A DNA stretch of 64,000 nucleotides, from assembly GCA_934255545.1 (NCBI GenBank), contig CAKQOE010000002.1, positions 46,076 through 110,075 on the forward strand, in the 5' to 3' direction. The stretch comes from an uncultured Clostridia bacterium (GTDB lineage: Bacteria > Bacillota > Clostridia > Peptostreptococcales > Anaerovoracaceae). Positions 43,763 to 53,081 of the stretch are shown one piece after another; within the stretch, counting starts at the first letter, position 1; each line of letters opens with the position of its first letter. Made by a program: the position numbers and the translations under genes. The notes beneath the pieces are model-generated. The model worked only from the letters and a program-made list of their open reading frames with translations, ran no database searches and was not told the origin of the DNA.

Positions 43763-43912
43763 CTTAATGTATGTACCGGGGATCCGCCGCATGGCGCATC
43801 AGCGGAGACGGACGCAGAAATATTAAAATATATGGATCGTAAAATATATGGATCGTAAAATTTTCTGTGGCGCATGGCTGCCGTATCTGATATACTAATG
43901 AACGATTTCGCG

Positions 43913-43927
43913 GTCCGCCCGGCGGAC
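43913..43927. repeat. GCC-C-GGC palindrome
   Basis: GTCCGCC-C-GGCGGAC, C-centred form (the G-centred form read on the other strand), between bofA and the TSCPD gene. Confidence 0.65.
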
Positions 43928-43994
43928 GCATCATGGCAGATAAATTTAAAACAGATGGATCGAAAAATATTCAGAAATATGTGAGGCAATTTAT

Positions 43995-44249
43995 ATGGAA
44001 AAAAGAACATACAAAACAACAGGCACATGCGCTGTAGCTGTAAATTTCAGCATCGATGACAACGGCAACGTACATGACGTAAACTTCGTAGGCGGATGCG
44101 ACGGAAACCTGAAGGCTATCGCTACTCTCGTAGAGGGCAAGCCTGCGACTGAGATCGCAGAGCTCCTTAAGGGCAACACATGCGGCCGCAAGAGCACATC
44201 ATGCGCAGACCAGTTCTCTAAGGCGCTGCTTGAAGCTGTCGGACAGTAG
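43995..44249 (+). CDS. TSCPD-domain protein
   Basis: 84 residues made wholly of a TSCPD domain (TIGR03905-like): GTCAVAVNFSIDD, NFVGGCDGNLKAIATLVEG, and the ending CGRKSTSCADQFSKAL. The domain forms the C-terminus of class II ribonucleotide reductases, where its cysteines may shuttle reducing power; the role of the free-standing form is unknown. Confidence 0.88.
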   Translation: MEKRTYKTTGTCAVAVNFSIDDNGNVHDVNFVGGCDGNLKAIATLVEGKPATEIAELLKGNTCGRKSTSCADQFSKALLEAVGQ

Positions 44250-44294
44250 GCAGGGTCGATTTATTTGAATTTTTTATCATACTTGAGATGCCGC

Positions 44295-44403
44295 TTGAAT
44301 TTATGGCGGGAGTATGGTAAAATAATTATGCAGAGTGAAATTATGCGTTCAAGTATTACTAAACAAAAACCCCGAAAGTGGCTAGACTTTCGGGGTTTTC
44401 TAT
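44295..44403 (+). ncRNA. Candidate type I antitoxin RNA with promoter and terminator
   Basis: TTGAAT (44295-44300) and TAAAAT (44318-44323), 17 bases apart, form a good promoter. The transcript would start near 44330 and end at the hairpin AAAACCCCGAAAG / CTTTCGGGGTTTT (44366-44399), about 70 nt, with no coding capacity. It converges on the small toxin-like gene at 44449 and would overlap the 3' end of that mRNA at the shared terminator, as antisense RNAs of the Fst/TxpA type do. Confidence 0.5.
44366..44403. terminator. Bidirectional terminator
   Basis: A perfect 13-bp stem AAAACCCCGAAAG / CTTTCGGGGTTTT with T-runs in both directions. It ends both the candidate antisense RNA and the small gene on the minus strand. 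Confidence 0.85.
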
Positions 44404-44448
44404 TCCGTTTTTTATGGTGGACCGGACCATAGGTTGATTTAAGTACGC

Positions 44449-44535
44449 TTATTTATCGCCATCCAACCATTTGCAGATAATATGGCTTATTACACCTGCC
44501 GCGATGGCAACCATGAGTGAAATTACTGCGTTCAT
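44449..44535 (-). CDS. Small membrane peptide, type I toxin-like
   Basis: 28 residues, reading MNAVISLMVAIAAGVISH, then IICKWLDGDK: one membrane helix with a short charged tail ending at the KWLD pattern seen in many unannotated Bacillota holin-like or Fst-like peptides. The ribosome site AAGGAGGTGAT is near perfect, seven bases before the ATG, strong evidence of real translation. A TATGAT-type -10 lies near 44586-44596. The convergent short RNA at 44330-44400 fits a toxin-antitoxin pair. Toxicity is not shown; a small regulatory membrane peptide is the alternative. Confidence 0.65.
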   Translation of the reverse strand: MNAVISLMVAIAAGVISHIICKWLDGDK

Positions 44536-44885
44536 ATATATCACCTCCTTCCCGCACCTGTATAGGAAAATTCGGTGACTTCCTAATCATATCATATTAA
44601 GTTAAAAAAATACAGTAAAAATATGTAACAAACATTCTGTGCGCAGTGCCGGCGCTGCTATTTATTTGTCATTTTTATAAATCCATTATTTATAAAAAAT
44701 AAATCAATTTTATTTTTACATCTTTGTGGAGTAAAATTTTAGACATGAAGCTCTGTCTTTCTTTGATGCAGCTGAAGCTGCGTAAAATGCGACAGGCGGG
44801 GCTTATTCGGCGCTTATTGCATTCGTGTTCAGGACGAAGCGGAGCGCTTTGTGTTTTTTAATTTGATCGAATTTCGGAGGAAGAA
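44536..44885. other. Gap before formate dehydrogenase
   Basis: AT-rich leader. Contents seen: the 5' region of the small minus-strand gene (to about 44620), and near fdhA small stems such as GCAGCT-GA-AGCTGC (about 44768-44781) and AAGCG-GAG-CGCTT (about 44838). No riboswitch class was recognised. Confidence 0.4.
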
Positions 44886-47612
44886 ATGTCAGAAGAAAAG
44901 AAAATGATAAACCTCACTATCGATGGTATTCCGGTTACTGTCGAGGAGGGTACTACCATTCTTAAAGCCGCGGCATCTGTAGGCATCGAGATCCCTACAC
45001 TTTGCTATCTCAAGGACCTCGCACCGGACGGCGCATGTCGTGTGTGCGTTGTAGAAGTTGTCGGCGCTAAGAAGCCGCTGGTAACTGCCTGCAGCGAGCC
45101 TTGTATGGAAGGCATGGAGGTACTTACTGATTCAGACGCTGCGAGAGATTCAAGAAAGTTCGTTCTGGACCTGCTCGTAAGCACACATAACAAGGACTGC
45201 TTCAGCTGCGCAGCAAACGGCGCTTGCAAGCTCCAGGAATACGCTTTCGCTTACGGCGTTGACGATCCTGAGTTTGACGGAAACAAGCCTGACTGGGCTC
45301 CGATCGACTCATCAAACCCGTTCTTTGAATACGACCCTTCAAAGTGCATACTCTGCAGAAGATGCGTAAGAACATGTTCAAAGATCTCAGGAAACGGTAC
45401 TATCAGCATCACAAACAGAGGCTTCGGTGCAAGCGTAGGAACTGCATTTGCTCTTCCATGGAATGAATCTATCTGCGAATCATGCGGTAACTGCGTTTCA
45501 AACTGCCCTACAGGCGCACTCTCATCTAAGGACAATAAGCATGACTACAGAGCATGGACTGTTGACCGCGTGAGAACTACATGTCCGCACTGCGGTACAG
45601 GCTGCCAGTACGATCTGCTCGTAGATAAGAAAAAGAACAAGATCGTCGGCGTTGAACCTGCTGACGGCGCTGCAAACCACGGCCGTCTCTGCGTTAAGGG
45701 CAAGTTCGGCTCATACAAGTTCGTAAATTCAGGAGAAAGACTTACAAAGCCTCTCATCAAGGAAAACGGCAAGTTCAGAGAAGCTGAATGGGACGAGGCT
45801 CTCGATCTCGTAGCTTCAAAGTTCACTGAACTCAAGAATAAATACGGCGGTCAGTCGCTCGCCGGCTTTGCATGTTCAAGAAGTGCAAACGAAGATATCT
45901 ACATGCTCCAGAAGATGGTACGTACATCATTTGATTCAAACAATGTAGATAACTGCGCAAGAGTATGTCACGGTCCTACAGTTGCAGGTCTCGCTATCAG
46001 CTTCGGTTCAGGCGCTATGACAAACACTATCAATGATATTACAGCAAACCCTGATGTTATCATGCTCGTAGGTTCAAACATCGAAGAAGCTCACCCTGTT
46101 ATCGGCATGCAGCTGCGCAAGGCTGTAGATGAAGGTTCAAAGCTCATCGTTGTTGACCCTCGTGACATCAACATCGCAAAGAAGGCAGATATCCACCTGA
46201 AGCTCAAGCCGGGTACTAACGTTGCATTTGCAAACGGCATCATGAACGTTATCCTTTCTGAGGGTCTCGCTGACATGGATTTCGTAAACTTACGCACTGA
46301 AGGCTTTGAAGAGCTCGAAAAGGTAGTTAAGGAATACACTCCTGAAAGAGTCGCTGAGATCTGCCACATCGATAAGGAAGACCTCATCAGAGCTGCTGAG
46401 ATGTACGCTAAGGCAAAGACTGCTCCTATCATCTACTGCCTCGGCGTTACTGAACATACAACAGGTACTGAGGGCGTAATGTCAATGGCTAACATGGCTA
46501 TGCTCGTAGGCAAGCTCGGTAAGCCTGGCTGCGGCGTCAACCCGCTCAGAGGACAGAACAACGTACAGGGCGCATGCGACATGGGCGCTACACCTGCAGA
46601 CTTCCCTGGATACCAGAAGCTGGCTAACAAGGAAGTATTTGAAAAGTTCGAAAAGGCATGGGGCTGCAAGCTTCCTACAACACCTGGTATCAGAGCTACA
46701 GAGTGCTTCCCTGAAATGATAAAGGGCAACATCAAGGGCCTCTTTATCTTCGGTGAAGACCCTGTAAGAACAGACGCAGATACTCATCACGTTATAAAGG
46801 CTCTCGAATCACTCGACTTCCTCGTAGTTGACGATCTGTTCCTCACTGAGTCTGCAAAGTATGCTGACGTAGTCCTTCCTGGTACTGCATACGCTGAAAA
46901 GGAAGGTACTTTCTCAAACACTGAACGTCGTGTACAGAGAATAAGAAAGGCTGTAAACGCTCCTGGCGAAGCTCGTCTCGATACTGATATATTTACTGAT
47001 ATCATGAACAGGATGGGTTATGCTCAGCCTCACCTGACAAGCGCTCAGATCATGGACGAGATCGCTTCATTAACACCAAGCTTTGCAGGCATCAGTCACG
47101 CTCGTCTCGACAGCGAAGAGCTTTATGACAAGGGTCTCCAGTGGCCTTGCACAGCTCCTGATCATCCGGGAACTCCTATCATGCACACTGAAAAGTTCAC
47201 TCGCGGTCTCGGCAAGCTCCAGGGTATAGAGTACAAGCCATCTGCAGAGCTTACAGATGAAGAATATCCTCTCATCCTCATGACAGGCCGTGTCCTCTAC
47301 CAGTACAACGCATGCGCTATGACTGACAAGACTCCTGGCCTCAATGAAAAGAGCGGTCACTCATTCATCGAGATCAACAGCGAGGATGCTGCAAAGCTCG
47401 GCATCAAGAACGGTGACAGAGTAAAGGTTTCTTCACGCCGCGGCGAGATCGAGTCTGAAGCTCACGTTTCAGGCAAGACTTCACCTGGTGAAACATGGAT
47501 GCCTTTCCACTTCCAGGACGGTAACGCAAACTGGCTCACAAACGCTGCTCTCGATACTATCGCTGCCGCACCTGAATACAAGGTATGCGCGATCAAGGTA
47601 CAGAAGGCTTAA
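44886..47612 (+). CDS. fdhA: Formate dehydrogenase catalytic subunit, Cys type
   Basis: 908 residues. N-terminal 2Fe-2S domain (TLCYLKDLAPDGACRVCVVE), an NDH-1-type His/Cys cluster segment (CFSCAANGACKLQ), two 4Fe-4S motifs (CILCRRCVRTC; CESCGNCVSNCP), then a molybdopterin domain with its own 4Fe-4S site (CPHCGTGC ... GRLCVKG). The active-site residue is Cys361 in RVCHGPT rather than selenocysteine. The C-terminal guanine-dinucleotide-binding part is complete. It converts formate and CO2, passing electrons through the clusters to a partner subunit; none is encoded next to it, so the partner lies elsewhere. Codon use is that of a highly expressed gene. GGAGGAAGAA precedes the start. Confidence 0.93.
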   Translation: MSEEKKMINLTIDGIPVTVEEGTTILKAAASVGIEIPTLCYLKDLAPDGACRVCVVEVVGAKKPLVTACSEPCMEGMEVLTDSDAARDSRKFVLDLLVSTHNKDCFSCAANGACKLQEYAFAYGVDDPEFDGNKPDWAPIDSSNPFFEYDPSKCILCRRCVRTCSKISGNGTISITNRGFGASVGTAFALPWNESICESCGNCVSNCPTGALSSKDNKHDYRAWTVDRVRTTCPHCGTGCQYDLLVDKKKNKIVGVEPADGAANHGRLCVKGKFGSYKFVNSGERLTKPLIKENGKFREAEWDEALDLVASKFTELKNKYGGQSLAGFACSRSANEDIYMLQKMVRTSFDSNNVDNCARVCHGPTVAGLAISFGSGAMTNTINDITANPDVIMLVGSNIEEAHPVIGMQLRKAVDEGSKLIVVDPRDINIAKKADIHLKLKPGTNVAFANGIMNVILSEGLADMDFVNLRTEGFEELEKVVKEYTPERVAEICHIDKEDLIRAAEMYAKAKTAPIIYCLGVTEHTTGTEGVMSMANMAMLVGKLGKPGCGVNPLRGQNNVQGACDMGATPADFPGYQKLANKEVFEKFEKAWGCKLPTTPGIRATECFPEMIKGNIKGLFIFGEDPVRTDADTHHVIKALESLDFLVVDDLFLTESAKYADVVLPGTAYAEKEGTFSNTERRVQRIRKAVNAPGEARLDTDIFTDIMNRMGYAQPHLTSAQIMDEIASLTPSFAGISHARLDSEELYDKGLQWPCTAPDHPGTPIMHTEKFTRGLGKLQGIEYKPSAELTDEEYPLILMTGRVLYQYNACAMTDKTPGLNEKSGHSFIEINSEDAAKLGIKNGDRVKVSSRRGEIESEAHVSGKTSPGETWMPFHFQDGNANWLTNAALDTIAAAPEYKVCAIKVQKA

Positions 47613-47662
47613 TTTAAAGTCTTGATAACTGAACAGCATAATATATTAAAATGTTAAACACT

Positions 47663-47706
47663 CGGCAGTCTGGGGCATATGCCTCAGGGCTGCCGTTCTG
47701 TGTTTT
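47663..47706 (+). terminator. Terminator after fdhA
   Basis: CGGCAG...GGGCATATGCC...CTGCCG stem (47663-47695), then TTCTGTGTTTTT. Confidence 0.8.
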
Positions 47707-47776
47707 TGGCGTGATCTGTGGTAAAATGAATCAAGCAGATGCAGACAGATCAGCCGAATGAACGATCGGAAACAGA

Positions 47777-47793
47777 GCGCGCGCCGGCGCGCG
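47777..47793. repeat. GC palindrome
   Basis: CGCGCGCC-GGCGCGCG, even-centred, in the gap before addB; same family as 42101 and 43397. Confidence 0.55.
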
Positions 47794-47863
47794 GGCAGGC
47801 AGCCGGGGATCATGCGGCTTTTTAAGATAATTAAGCGGGAAAGGATGAAACGGGTGGAAAAGA

Positions 47864-50800
47864 ATGATAAATGTTTATTACGGAGGATCGGACAGAGATA
47901 AGGACCGGTTCATGTTCGATATGATAATGAAGCGGCTTCCGGCGGATACGATACTGCTCGTTCCCGACCAGTTCACGCTGCAGGCGGAGAGGAACGCGTT
48001 TGAATACATGAAGAGCGATACGCTTCTGGAGCTTGAGATAATGAGCCGTTCAGGGTTTGCGCGCCGCGTTGCCGCACAGACAGGCGAGCCGGGCGGCGTT
48101 GCCGTAAATAAATACGGACGGTATATGCTGCTGACAGATATCATGCTTAAAATGGAAAAGGAAAAGGATGAAGGATCAGCAGAGCGCGCGCTCACGCGCG
48201 CAGATGGCGCCGGTGACGGCGCGTCAGGTGCGGACCTTATTCATGAAAATGAAAGTATTTTTGCTTCTGTAAGGAATAAGCGTTCGTTCATAACTATGCT
48301 CAATGACCAGATATCGGAGCTGAAGCAGTATAACATAACGCCGCAGGAGCTGCGCGAAATGGCCGGCGAGCTTGCTGAGGACGAGATACTCAGCTCAAAG
48401 CTTAATGACATATATGACATATATGAAAGGTACGAGAGCGCTGTTTCGGGAAGGTTTACGGATACTGAGGATCATCAGCAGGCAATAAATCAGAAGATCG
48501 GGGATGCGCCTTTCGTAAAGCGCAGCATATTCTGGATAGACGGCTTCGACTATCTGACGCCAAGGCTCATGGCTATGGTAGAAGCGGCAGCAGCTGCGGC
48601 TGTTGAAGTGAATGTAGTGCTTACAGGGGAGGATGCTGCTGCAGACAAAACGGGAGCACGGACAGCTTCAGACCGGGCAGATGCGGAGCACATTGATATG
48701 GCTGATGTCATATCAGGCGGCGACCGGGAGTTTTTTGAAATATCACGCAGCATGCGCGCACAGCTGCGCGCGGCAGGAGAGCGCAGCGGAGCGGAATACA
48801 GGGAGTACGAGATCCCTGCTGAGTATGCTGCAGACGTAAGGCCGCAGATAAGTATAGTCAGTGCCGCAGACTTTTACGCAGAGGCAGAGAGCATCGCCGC
48901 AGATATAACCAGGCTCGTAAGGGAGCACGGTTACCGTTACAGCGATATAGTTATAATATGCAACGATGCGGATAAGCGCGGATCGGTATTTCGACGCGTT
49001 TTTGACAGGTACGGCATACCGCTTTTCATAGACAGAAAGCGGAGCATCACGCAGGAGCCGGCTATAGCGTTTATAACAGCCATGCTGGATATCATAAAGA
49101 AAAAGCGCCGTTTTGACGATGTGTTCAGGATGCTTAAGACAGGATTCGGTCCTGTAGATGATGATGAATGTGAAATGCTGGAAAAATATTGCAGGAAGTA
49201 TAATATACGGAGCGGACGATGGAAGAAGGAATTTCTTTACGGAGCTAAGGACGAGGGCGAGCAGCGCCTTGCTGAAGTAAATGCAGTCAGGGCGAGGGTG
49301 GATGAGTTCATAACTGCGGCTGAAGATCTGTTTTCTGGCATGACTACTGTGAGACAGCGCTGTGAGGCGCTTTATACGTTCCTGCTGCAGAAAGCGCGCA
49401 TGCCTGAAAGATGTGAGGAAGCGCGGCTGAGACTTGAAAAGGACGAGCTGTTTGAAGCCGCGCAGAGCACCGCACAGATATGGGACACTGTCATAAGTAT
49501 ACTCGATCAGCTCGTTGAAGTCATAGGCGCTGAAGAGATAAGCGATGAAGACTTCAATGAGATACTGACTGAGGGATTTGATGAAGTAGAGATAGGCCTT
49601 ATACCGCCTAACAACGATCAGGTGATATTCGGGACGATGCAGAGGACTCGTACCGGCGGAGTGCGCGCAATGTTCGTGGCAGGCGCCAACGAAGGCGTGC
49701 TCCCTGAGTCAGGGCGGACGGAGAGCCTGCTCTCTGATGAGGAAAAGCAGCTTATCACAGAAAAGCTCAAGCGAATAAGCAAAACGGACGAGCTGCGGAT
49801 AAGAGAGCAGAATCTTGCTATATACAAGAATCTGACAAAAGCAAGAGATATACTCAGTATATCTTATGCTGAAATGGATACAGACGGCTCAGAGATAAGG
49901 CCGTCTGAGCTTGTAGAGGAAATGCTGCGCGCGGCTGAGAATGCTCCGGGGCTCGTAGACGTTAAACGCGACTGTATATCATCGCGCGATACAGACGCGA
50001 TGCTCCAGTCTGCAGGTGCGGCTTCCGGTCACACGGCGTCAGCGCTGAGGCGGTATCTTAACGGCGAGCCGCTCGATGATATATGGAAGGCTGCTGCGCT
50101 TGCGCTGGATGAGGATGAGTCGTTTAAGGCTGCGAAGCAGGGGCTTTTTTACAGCGCAGGCAGCGAGCGGATAAAAAGAGTGCAGGTAAGGCGGCTTTTC
50201 GGGCGCGGCAGCTCGGGAGAGCTGATAGTCAGCACATCAGGGCTTGAGAGATATTCGAGATGTCCGTTTTCATTCTTTGTGACTTATGGGCTGAGGCCGG
50301 AGGAGGAACGAAGATTTGAGGCCGACATGCGCTCTATAGGTGATATTTATCATGAGTGCATGAGGCGCGTGGCAGACGATCTGACGCAGGAGGGCGTTCA
50401 GATAAGCGCGCCGGGATCGCGCTGGATGAGCGTTACGAAGGAAGAGTGCCGGAGCATGACTGCGCGCTATGTTGATGAATTTGCCGAGGCTTACAGAGAG
50501 GGGCTTTTCCGGCTCACGGGTCGTGAAGCGTATATCCGTGACCGCATAAAAGAGATATGCTTTGAGACAGCATGGCTGATGATAGAGCAGGTGAAGCGCG
50601 GAAACGTAAAGGCTATATATTTTGAGCAGCGATTCGCGCGCCGCGCTGACGCGCTGTTTCCGCCTATAGAGATAGACCTGGGCGATGAAGGATCTGTGTT
50701 CATAGAGGGCATCATAGACAGGATAGATATCATAAACGGATGCGATGAAGGCACAGGAAGCGCTGATGATGAGGGAAATGCCTCCGGCGGTGATCCCGAC

Positions 50801-51472
50801 GCCGCGTCCCGCGGCAGCATGACGGCCCCGGCTGCGCCGGCGCCTGATCAGAGTCAGCCCGCAGCTGACAGGTCGGCGCCTCCGGCCCCGACCGACGCGG
50901 CCACCCATACCCAGCAAACAACATCCCCCGGCCGCGTCCCACACAACTATATCCGTGTCATAGACTACAAATCAGGAAACGAAAAATTCAACCTTGACGA
51001 GGTAAAAAACGGCTGGCGCCTGCAGCTCATGCTGTATCTGAAAGGCGCGATGGGTGCTGTAGAGGACTCGCGTCCTGCAGGAGTGTTTTACTTTGCGGTA
51101 AAAGAACCGAGGATAGATGTATCAAACGTCTCAGAAAGCGAAGTGGACGAAACTGTATCTACATCACTGCTGAAAAGCGTACGGCTGGACGGCGCACTTC
51201 TTAACAATGAAAGCGTTATAACGGGCATGGACGGGAGTATCGAAGGCACATCGGAGATACTGCCGGTGCGCCGTACATCAACAGGAAAATACGCAGGAAC
51301 TAATCTCCTGACAGATGCTGAGTTCGAGGAGCTGATCCATATAAACGACGACAACCTGCGCAACGCTGCAGGCGGCCTGATCTCAGGCTGTATAGATGCC
51401 GATCCCAAATCATCAAAAACAATGACAGCCTGCAGATACTGCGCCTACCACAGCATATGCGGGCATGAGTAG
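47864..51472 (+). CDS. addB: ATP-dependent nuclease subunit B
   Basis: 1202 residues. AddB hallmarks: the start INVYYGGSDRDKDRFMF (a degenerate nucleotide-binding loop), LLVPDQFTLQAERNAF, the inactive helicase domains, and a C-terminal RecB-type nuclease with IEGIIDRIDII and VIDYKSGNEKF (Asp-Tyr-Lys). A 4Fe-4S staple joins YSRCPFSFF with the last cysteines CRYCAYHSIC. With AddA it resects broken DNA ends. addA is not next to it, which is unusual. Odd too: a Pro/Ala/Asp-rich stretch of about 70 residues (about 965-1030) is inserted between the two nuclease motifs, with GC-richer DNA. GGTGG precedes ATG 47864. Confidence 0.92.
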   Translation: MINVYYGGSDRDKDRFMFDMIMKRLPADTILLVPDQFTLQAERNAFEYMKSDTLLELEIMSRSGFARRVAAQTGEPGGVAVNKYGRYMLLTDIMLKMEKEKDEGSAERALTRADGAGDGASGADLIHENESIFASVRNKRSFITMLNDQISELKQYNITPQELREMAGELAEDEILSSKLNDIYDIYERYESAVSGRFTDTEDHQQAINQKIGDAPFVKRSIFWIDGFDYLTPRLMAMVEAAAAAAVEVNVVLTGEDAAADKTGARTASDRADAEHIDMADVISGGDREFFEISRSMRAQLRAAGERSGAEYREYEIPAEYAADVRPQISIVSAADFYAEAESIAADITRLVREHGYRYSDIVIICNDADKRGSVFRRVFDRYGIPLFIDRKRSITQEPAIAFITAMLDIIKKKRRFDDVFRMLKTGFGPVDDDECEMLEKYCRKYNIRSGRWKKEFLYGAKDEGEQRLAEVNAVRARVDEFITAAEDLFSGMTTVRQRCEALYTFLLQKARMPERCEEARLRLEKDELFEAAQSTAQIWDTVISILDQLVEVIGAEEISDEDFNEILTEGFDEVEIGLIPPNNDQVIFGTMQRTRTGGVRAMFVAGANEGVLPESGRTESLLSDEEKQLITEKLKRISKTDELRIREQNLAIYKNLTKARDILSISYAEMDTDGSEIRPSELVEEMLRAAENAPGLVDVKRDCISSRDTDAMLQSAGAASGHTASALRRYLNGEPLDDIWKAAALALDEDESFKAAKQGLFYSAGSERIKRVQVRRLFGRGSSGELIVSTSGLERYSRCPFSFFVTYGLRPEEERRFEADMRSIGDIYHECMRRVADDLTQEGVQISAPGSRWMSVTKEECRSMTARYVDEFAEAYREGLFRLTGREAYIRDRIKEICFETAWLMIEQVKRGNVKAIYFEQRFARRADALFPPIEIDLGDEGSVFIEGIIDRIDIINGCDEGTGSADDEGNASGGDPDAASRGSMTAPAAPAPDQSQPAADRSAPPAPTDAATHTQQTTSPGRVPHNYIRVIDYKSGNEKFNLDEVKNGWRLQLMLYLKGAMGAVEDSRPAGVFYFAVKEPRIDVSNVSESEVDETVSTSLLKSVRLDGALLNNESVITGMDGSIEGTSEILPVRRTSTGKYAGTNLLTDAEFEELIHINDDNLRNAAGGLISGCIDADPKSSKTMTACRYCAYHSICGHE

Positions 51473-51474
51473 GA

Positions 51475-51532
51475 GTCAGCAAGATGGTGAAATAGTAAAA
51501 ATGCTGACCTGCCGAGCGCCGAAAAGTCAGCA
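51475..51532. repeat. Solitary copy of the 51-bp palindromic unit
   Basis: GTCAGCA (51475) ... TGCTGAC (ends 51508) is a 34-base palindromic unit. The next GTCAGCA begins at 51526, exactly 51 bases on, the period of the array at 54063. The inter-unit text (CTGCCGAGCGCCGAAAA) also matches. Confidence 0.75.
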
Positions 51533-51546
51533 AACCGCCGAAACAG

Positions 51547-52362
51547 ATGAAATCAGAGGCAAATGATCTGAAAAAGCAGCTTCAGACACTGCCTGACGGA
51601 AATCTTCTTATGAGAAAGAAGAGCAGCCCGGACGGCAATGTGAAAAAAGGTTATTGCTACAATTATTACGACGAAAGAAATATACGAAAACAGCGCACAA
51701 TTAAAAATGATGAGGATATATTATTTAATTCTTTAGTAAAGAAGCGATTGATAAAACGTGCGCTGCCTATATATGCAAATAACATAGAAGCATTAGAAAA
51801 ATGCATTTCAAAATACATAGATCTCAACTTATACTCAATAAAAGAGAATATACCAAATATATCTGATACATTTTGTGAAATGCTCATCCCTCCGCACAAA
51901 TATCAGTCTGATATGATCAGATCATATAATATTGATAACCAGCTATGGGATGAACTGGATGTATATTCCAACAAATTTCACGATGAGATGATAAGCACCG
52001 GCGATATAAATGATAAAAACGCAGATAATGTTTTTCGCTCAAAATCGGAATATATCATAGCGTCACTGCTGAAAGAATATAACATTTCATATAAATATGA
52101 ACCGGCATTAAGACTACCGGAACGCACTGTATACCCTGATTTCGCTTTGCGTCGGCCGGCCGACGGACGTGTAATATTCTGGGAGCATTTCGGGCTTATA
52201 AACAACAACGATTACAGAGAAAAGATGTATATGAAATTATCTGAATACAGCCAGTCCGGCATAACATTATGGAATAATCTTATAACAACATTTGACCTGC
52301 CGGAAGGCGGAATAGATACATCATTGATCAGGAAAATAATAAATGTGTTTATATTGCAGTGA
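51547..52362 (+). CDS. Uncharacterised protein with PD-(D/E)XK-like nuclease pattern
   Basis: 271 residues, AT-rich and rich in Asn, Tyr and Lys compared with neighbours, which suggests separate origin. The C-terminal half has SKSEYIIASLLKEYNISYKYEP, YPDFAL and EHFG in order, the E...D-x...E-x-H layout of some PD-(D/E)XK-type proteins, followed by a helix and an ITLWNNLITTFD strand. No named family is recognised. The ATG directly follows the solitary palindromic unit and has a weak ribosome site. A nuclease role is a guess from the pattern; there is no neighbouring defence gene. Confidence 0.6.
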   Translation: MKSEANDLKKQLQTLPDGNLLMRKKSSPDGNVKKGYCYNYYDERNIRKQRTIKNDEDILFNSLVKKRLIKRALPIYANNIEALEKCISKYIDLNLYSIKENIPNISDTFCEMLIPPHKYQSDMIRSYNIDNQLWDELDVYSNKFHDEMISTGDINDKNADNVFRSKSEYIIASLLKEYNISYKYEPALRLPERTVYPDFALRRPADGRVIFWEHFGLINNNDYREKMYMKLSEYSQSGITLWNNLITTFDLPEGGIDTSLIRKIINVFILQ

Positions 52363-52363
52363 G

Positions 52364-52380
52364 CTGCTGCCCGGCAGCAG
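52364..52380. repeat. GCC-C-GGC palindrome
   Basis: CTGCTGCC-C-GGCAGCAG, overlapping the end of the 51547 gene surroundings; C-centred family member. Confidence 0.65.
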
Positions 52381-52462
52381 ATGATCCTGTAAAAAACATT
52401 GCATTAGGAAGTATAGGAACTACGCAGCATGTCTGAAAATGCTGTAAAAAATTTTACGAAGT

Positions 52463-52492
52463 TGAAACCTTTTCATGTTTCTGAGGATATAT
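52463..52492 (+). promoter_or_regulatory. Candidate ECF-type promoter
   Basis: TGAAAC (52463-52468) is the classic -35 of Bacillus extracytoplasmic sigma factors. It stands about 75 bases before an ECF sigma gene, as in autoregulated units. The -10 is not clear (GGATAT region), so support is partial. Confidence 0.4.
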
Positions 52493-52541
52493 AAGAGTGT
52501 AAAGGATAAAAGCTTTTAACTTTGCAGAAAGCAGGTTTTAA

Positions 52542-53081
52542 ATGGAAGATGAAGTGAAGCTTCTGGCGCGGCTCAAAAACAGGGAACGCGATTCGATAGA
52601 TGATGCGATACGAGTCTATACGCCATATTTGAGTACAGTTTTATACAATATGGTCGGAAACATACTTTCAAAAGAGGATATTGAGGAAATAGTATCAGAT
52701 GTGTTTGTAGTGTTGTGGAAAAATGCAGAACGCATAGACCCGCAAAAGGGCACAGTAAGGTCATACATATCAGCAGCAGCCCGAAATTTCGCGTTGAAGA
52801 GGTTAAATAAGAGAACAGAGCATACAAACATCGATGATATCGAGATCGAGGACGAAGCATCGTCCATAGAAGAGAGCGCTGCCGGCAGCGCGGTATGGGA
52901 CGCTGTTATGAGCCTGGGCGAGCCGGATAATGAAATATTCGTAAGATACTATAAGTTCGATGAAAAGATCAGAGATATCTCAAAAGCGACAGGGCTGAAC
53001 ATATCTACCGTTAAAACCAGACTTTCGAGAGGCAAACGCAAACTCAGGAAAATTTTATCAAATGCGGAGGAAAGATCATGA
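52542..53081 (+). CDS. ECF-type RNA polymerase sigma factor
   Basis: 179 residues. Sigma region 2 (DAIRVYTPYLSTVLYNMVGN, then DIEEIVSDVFVVLWKNAERID) and region 4 (MSLGEPDNEIFVRYYKFDEKIRDISKATGLNISTVKTRLSRGKRKL). It directs polymerase to a stress or envelope regulon when released from its anti-sigma. Its stop overlaps the ATG of the next gene (ATGA), the membrane partner. Target genes are unknown. Confidence 0.93.
   Translation: MEDEVKLLARLKNRERDSIDDAIRVYTPYLSTVLYNMVGNILSKEDIEEIVSDVFVVLWKNAERIDPQKGTVRSYISAAARNFALKRLNKRTEHTNIDDIEIEDEASSIEESAAGSAVWDAVMSLGEPDNEIFVRYYKFDEKIRDISKATGLNISTVKTRLSRGKRKLRKILSNAEERS

Noticed and set aside
50270..50944. Minus-strand open frame opposite the addB nuclease domain
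   Set aside because: Shadow of a GC-rich coding region; no ribosome site or family pattern.
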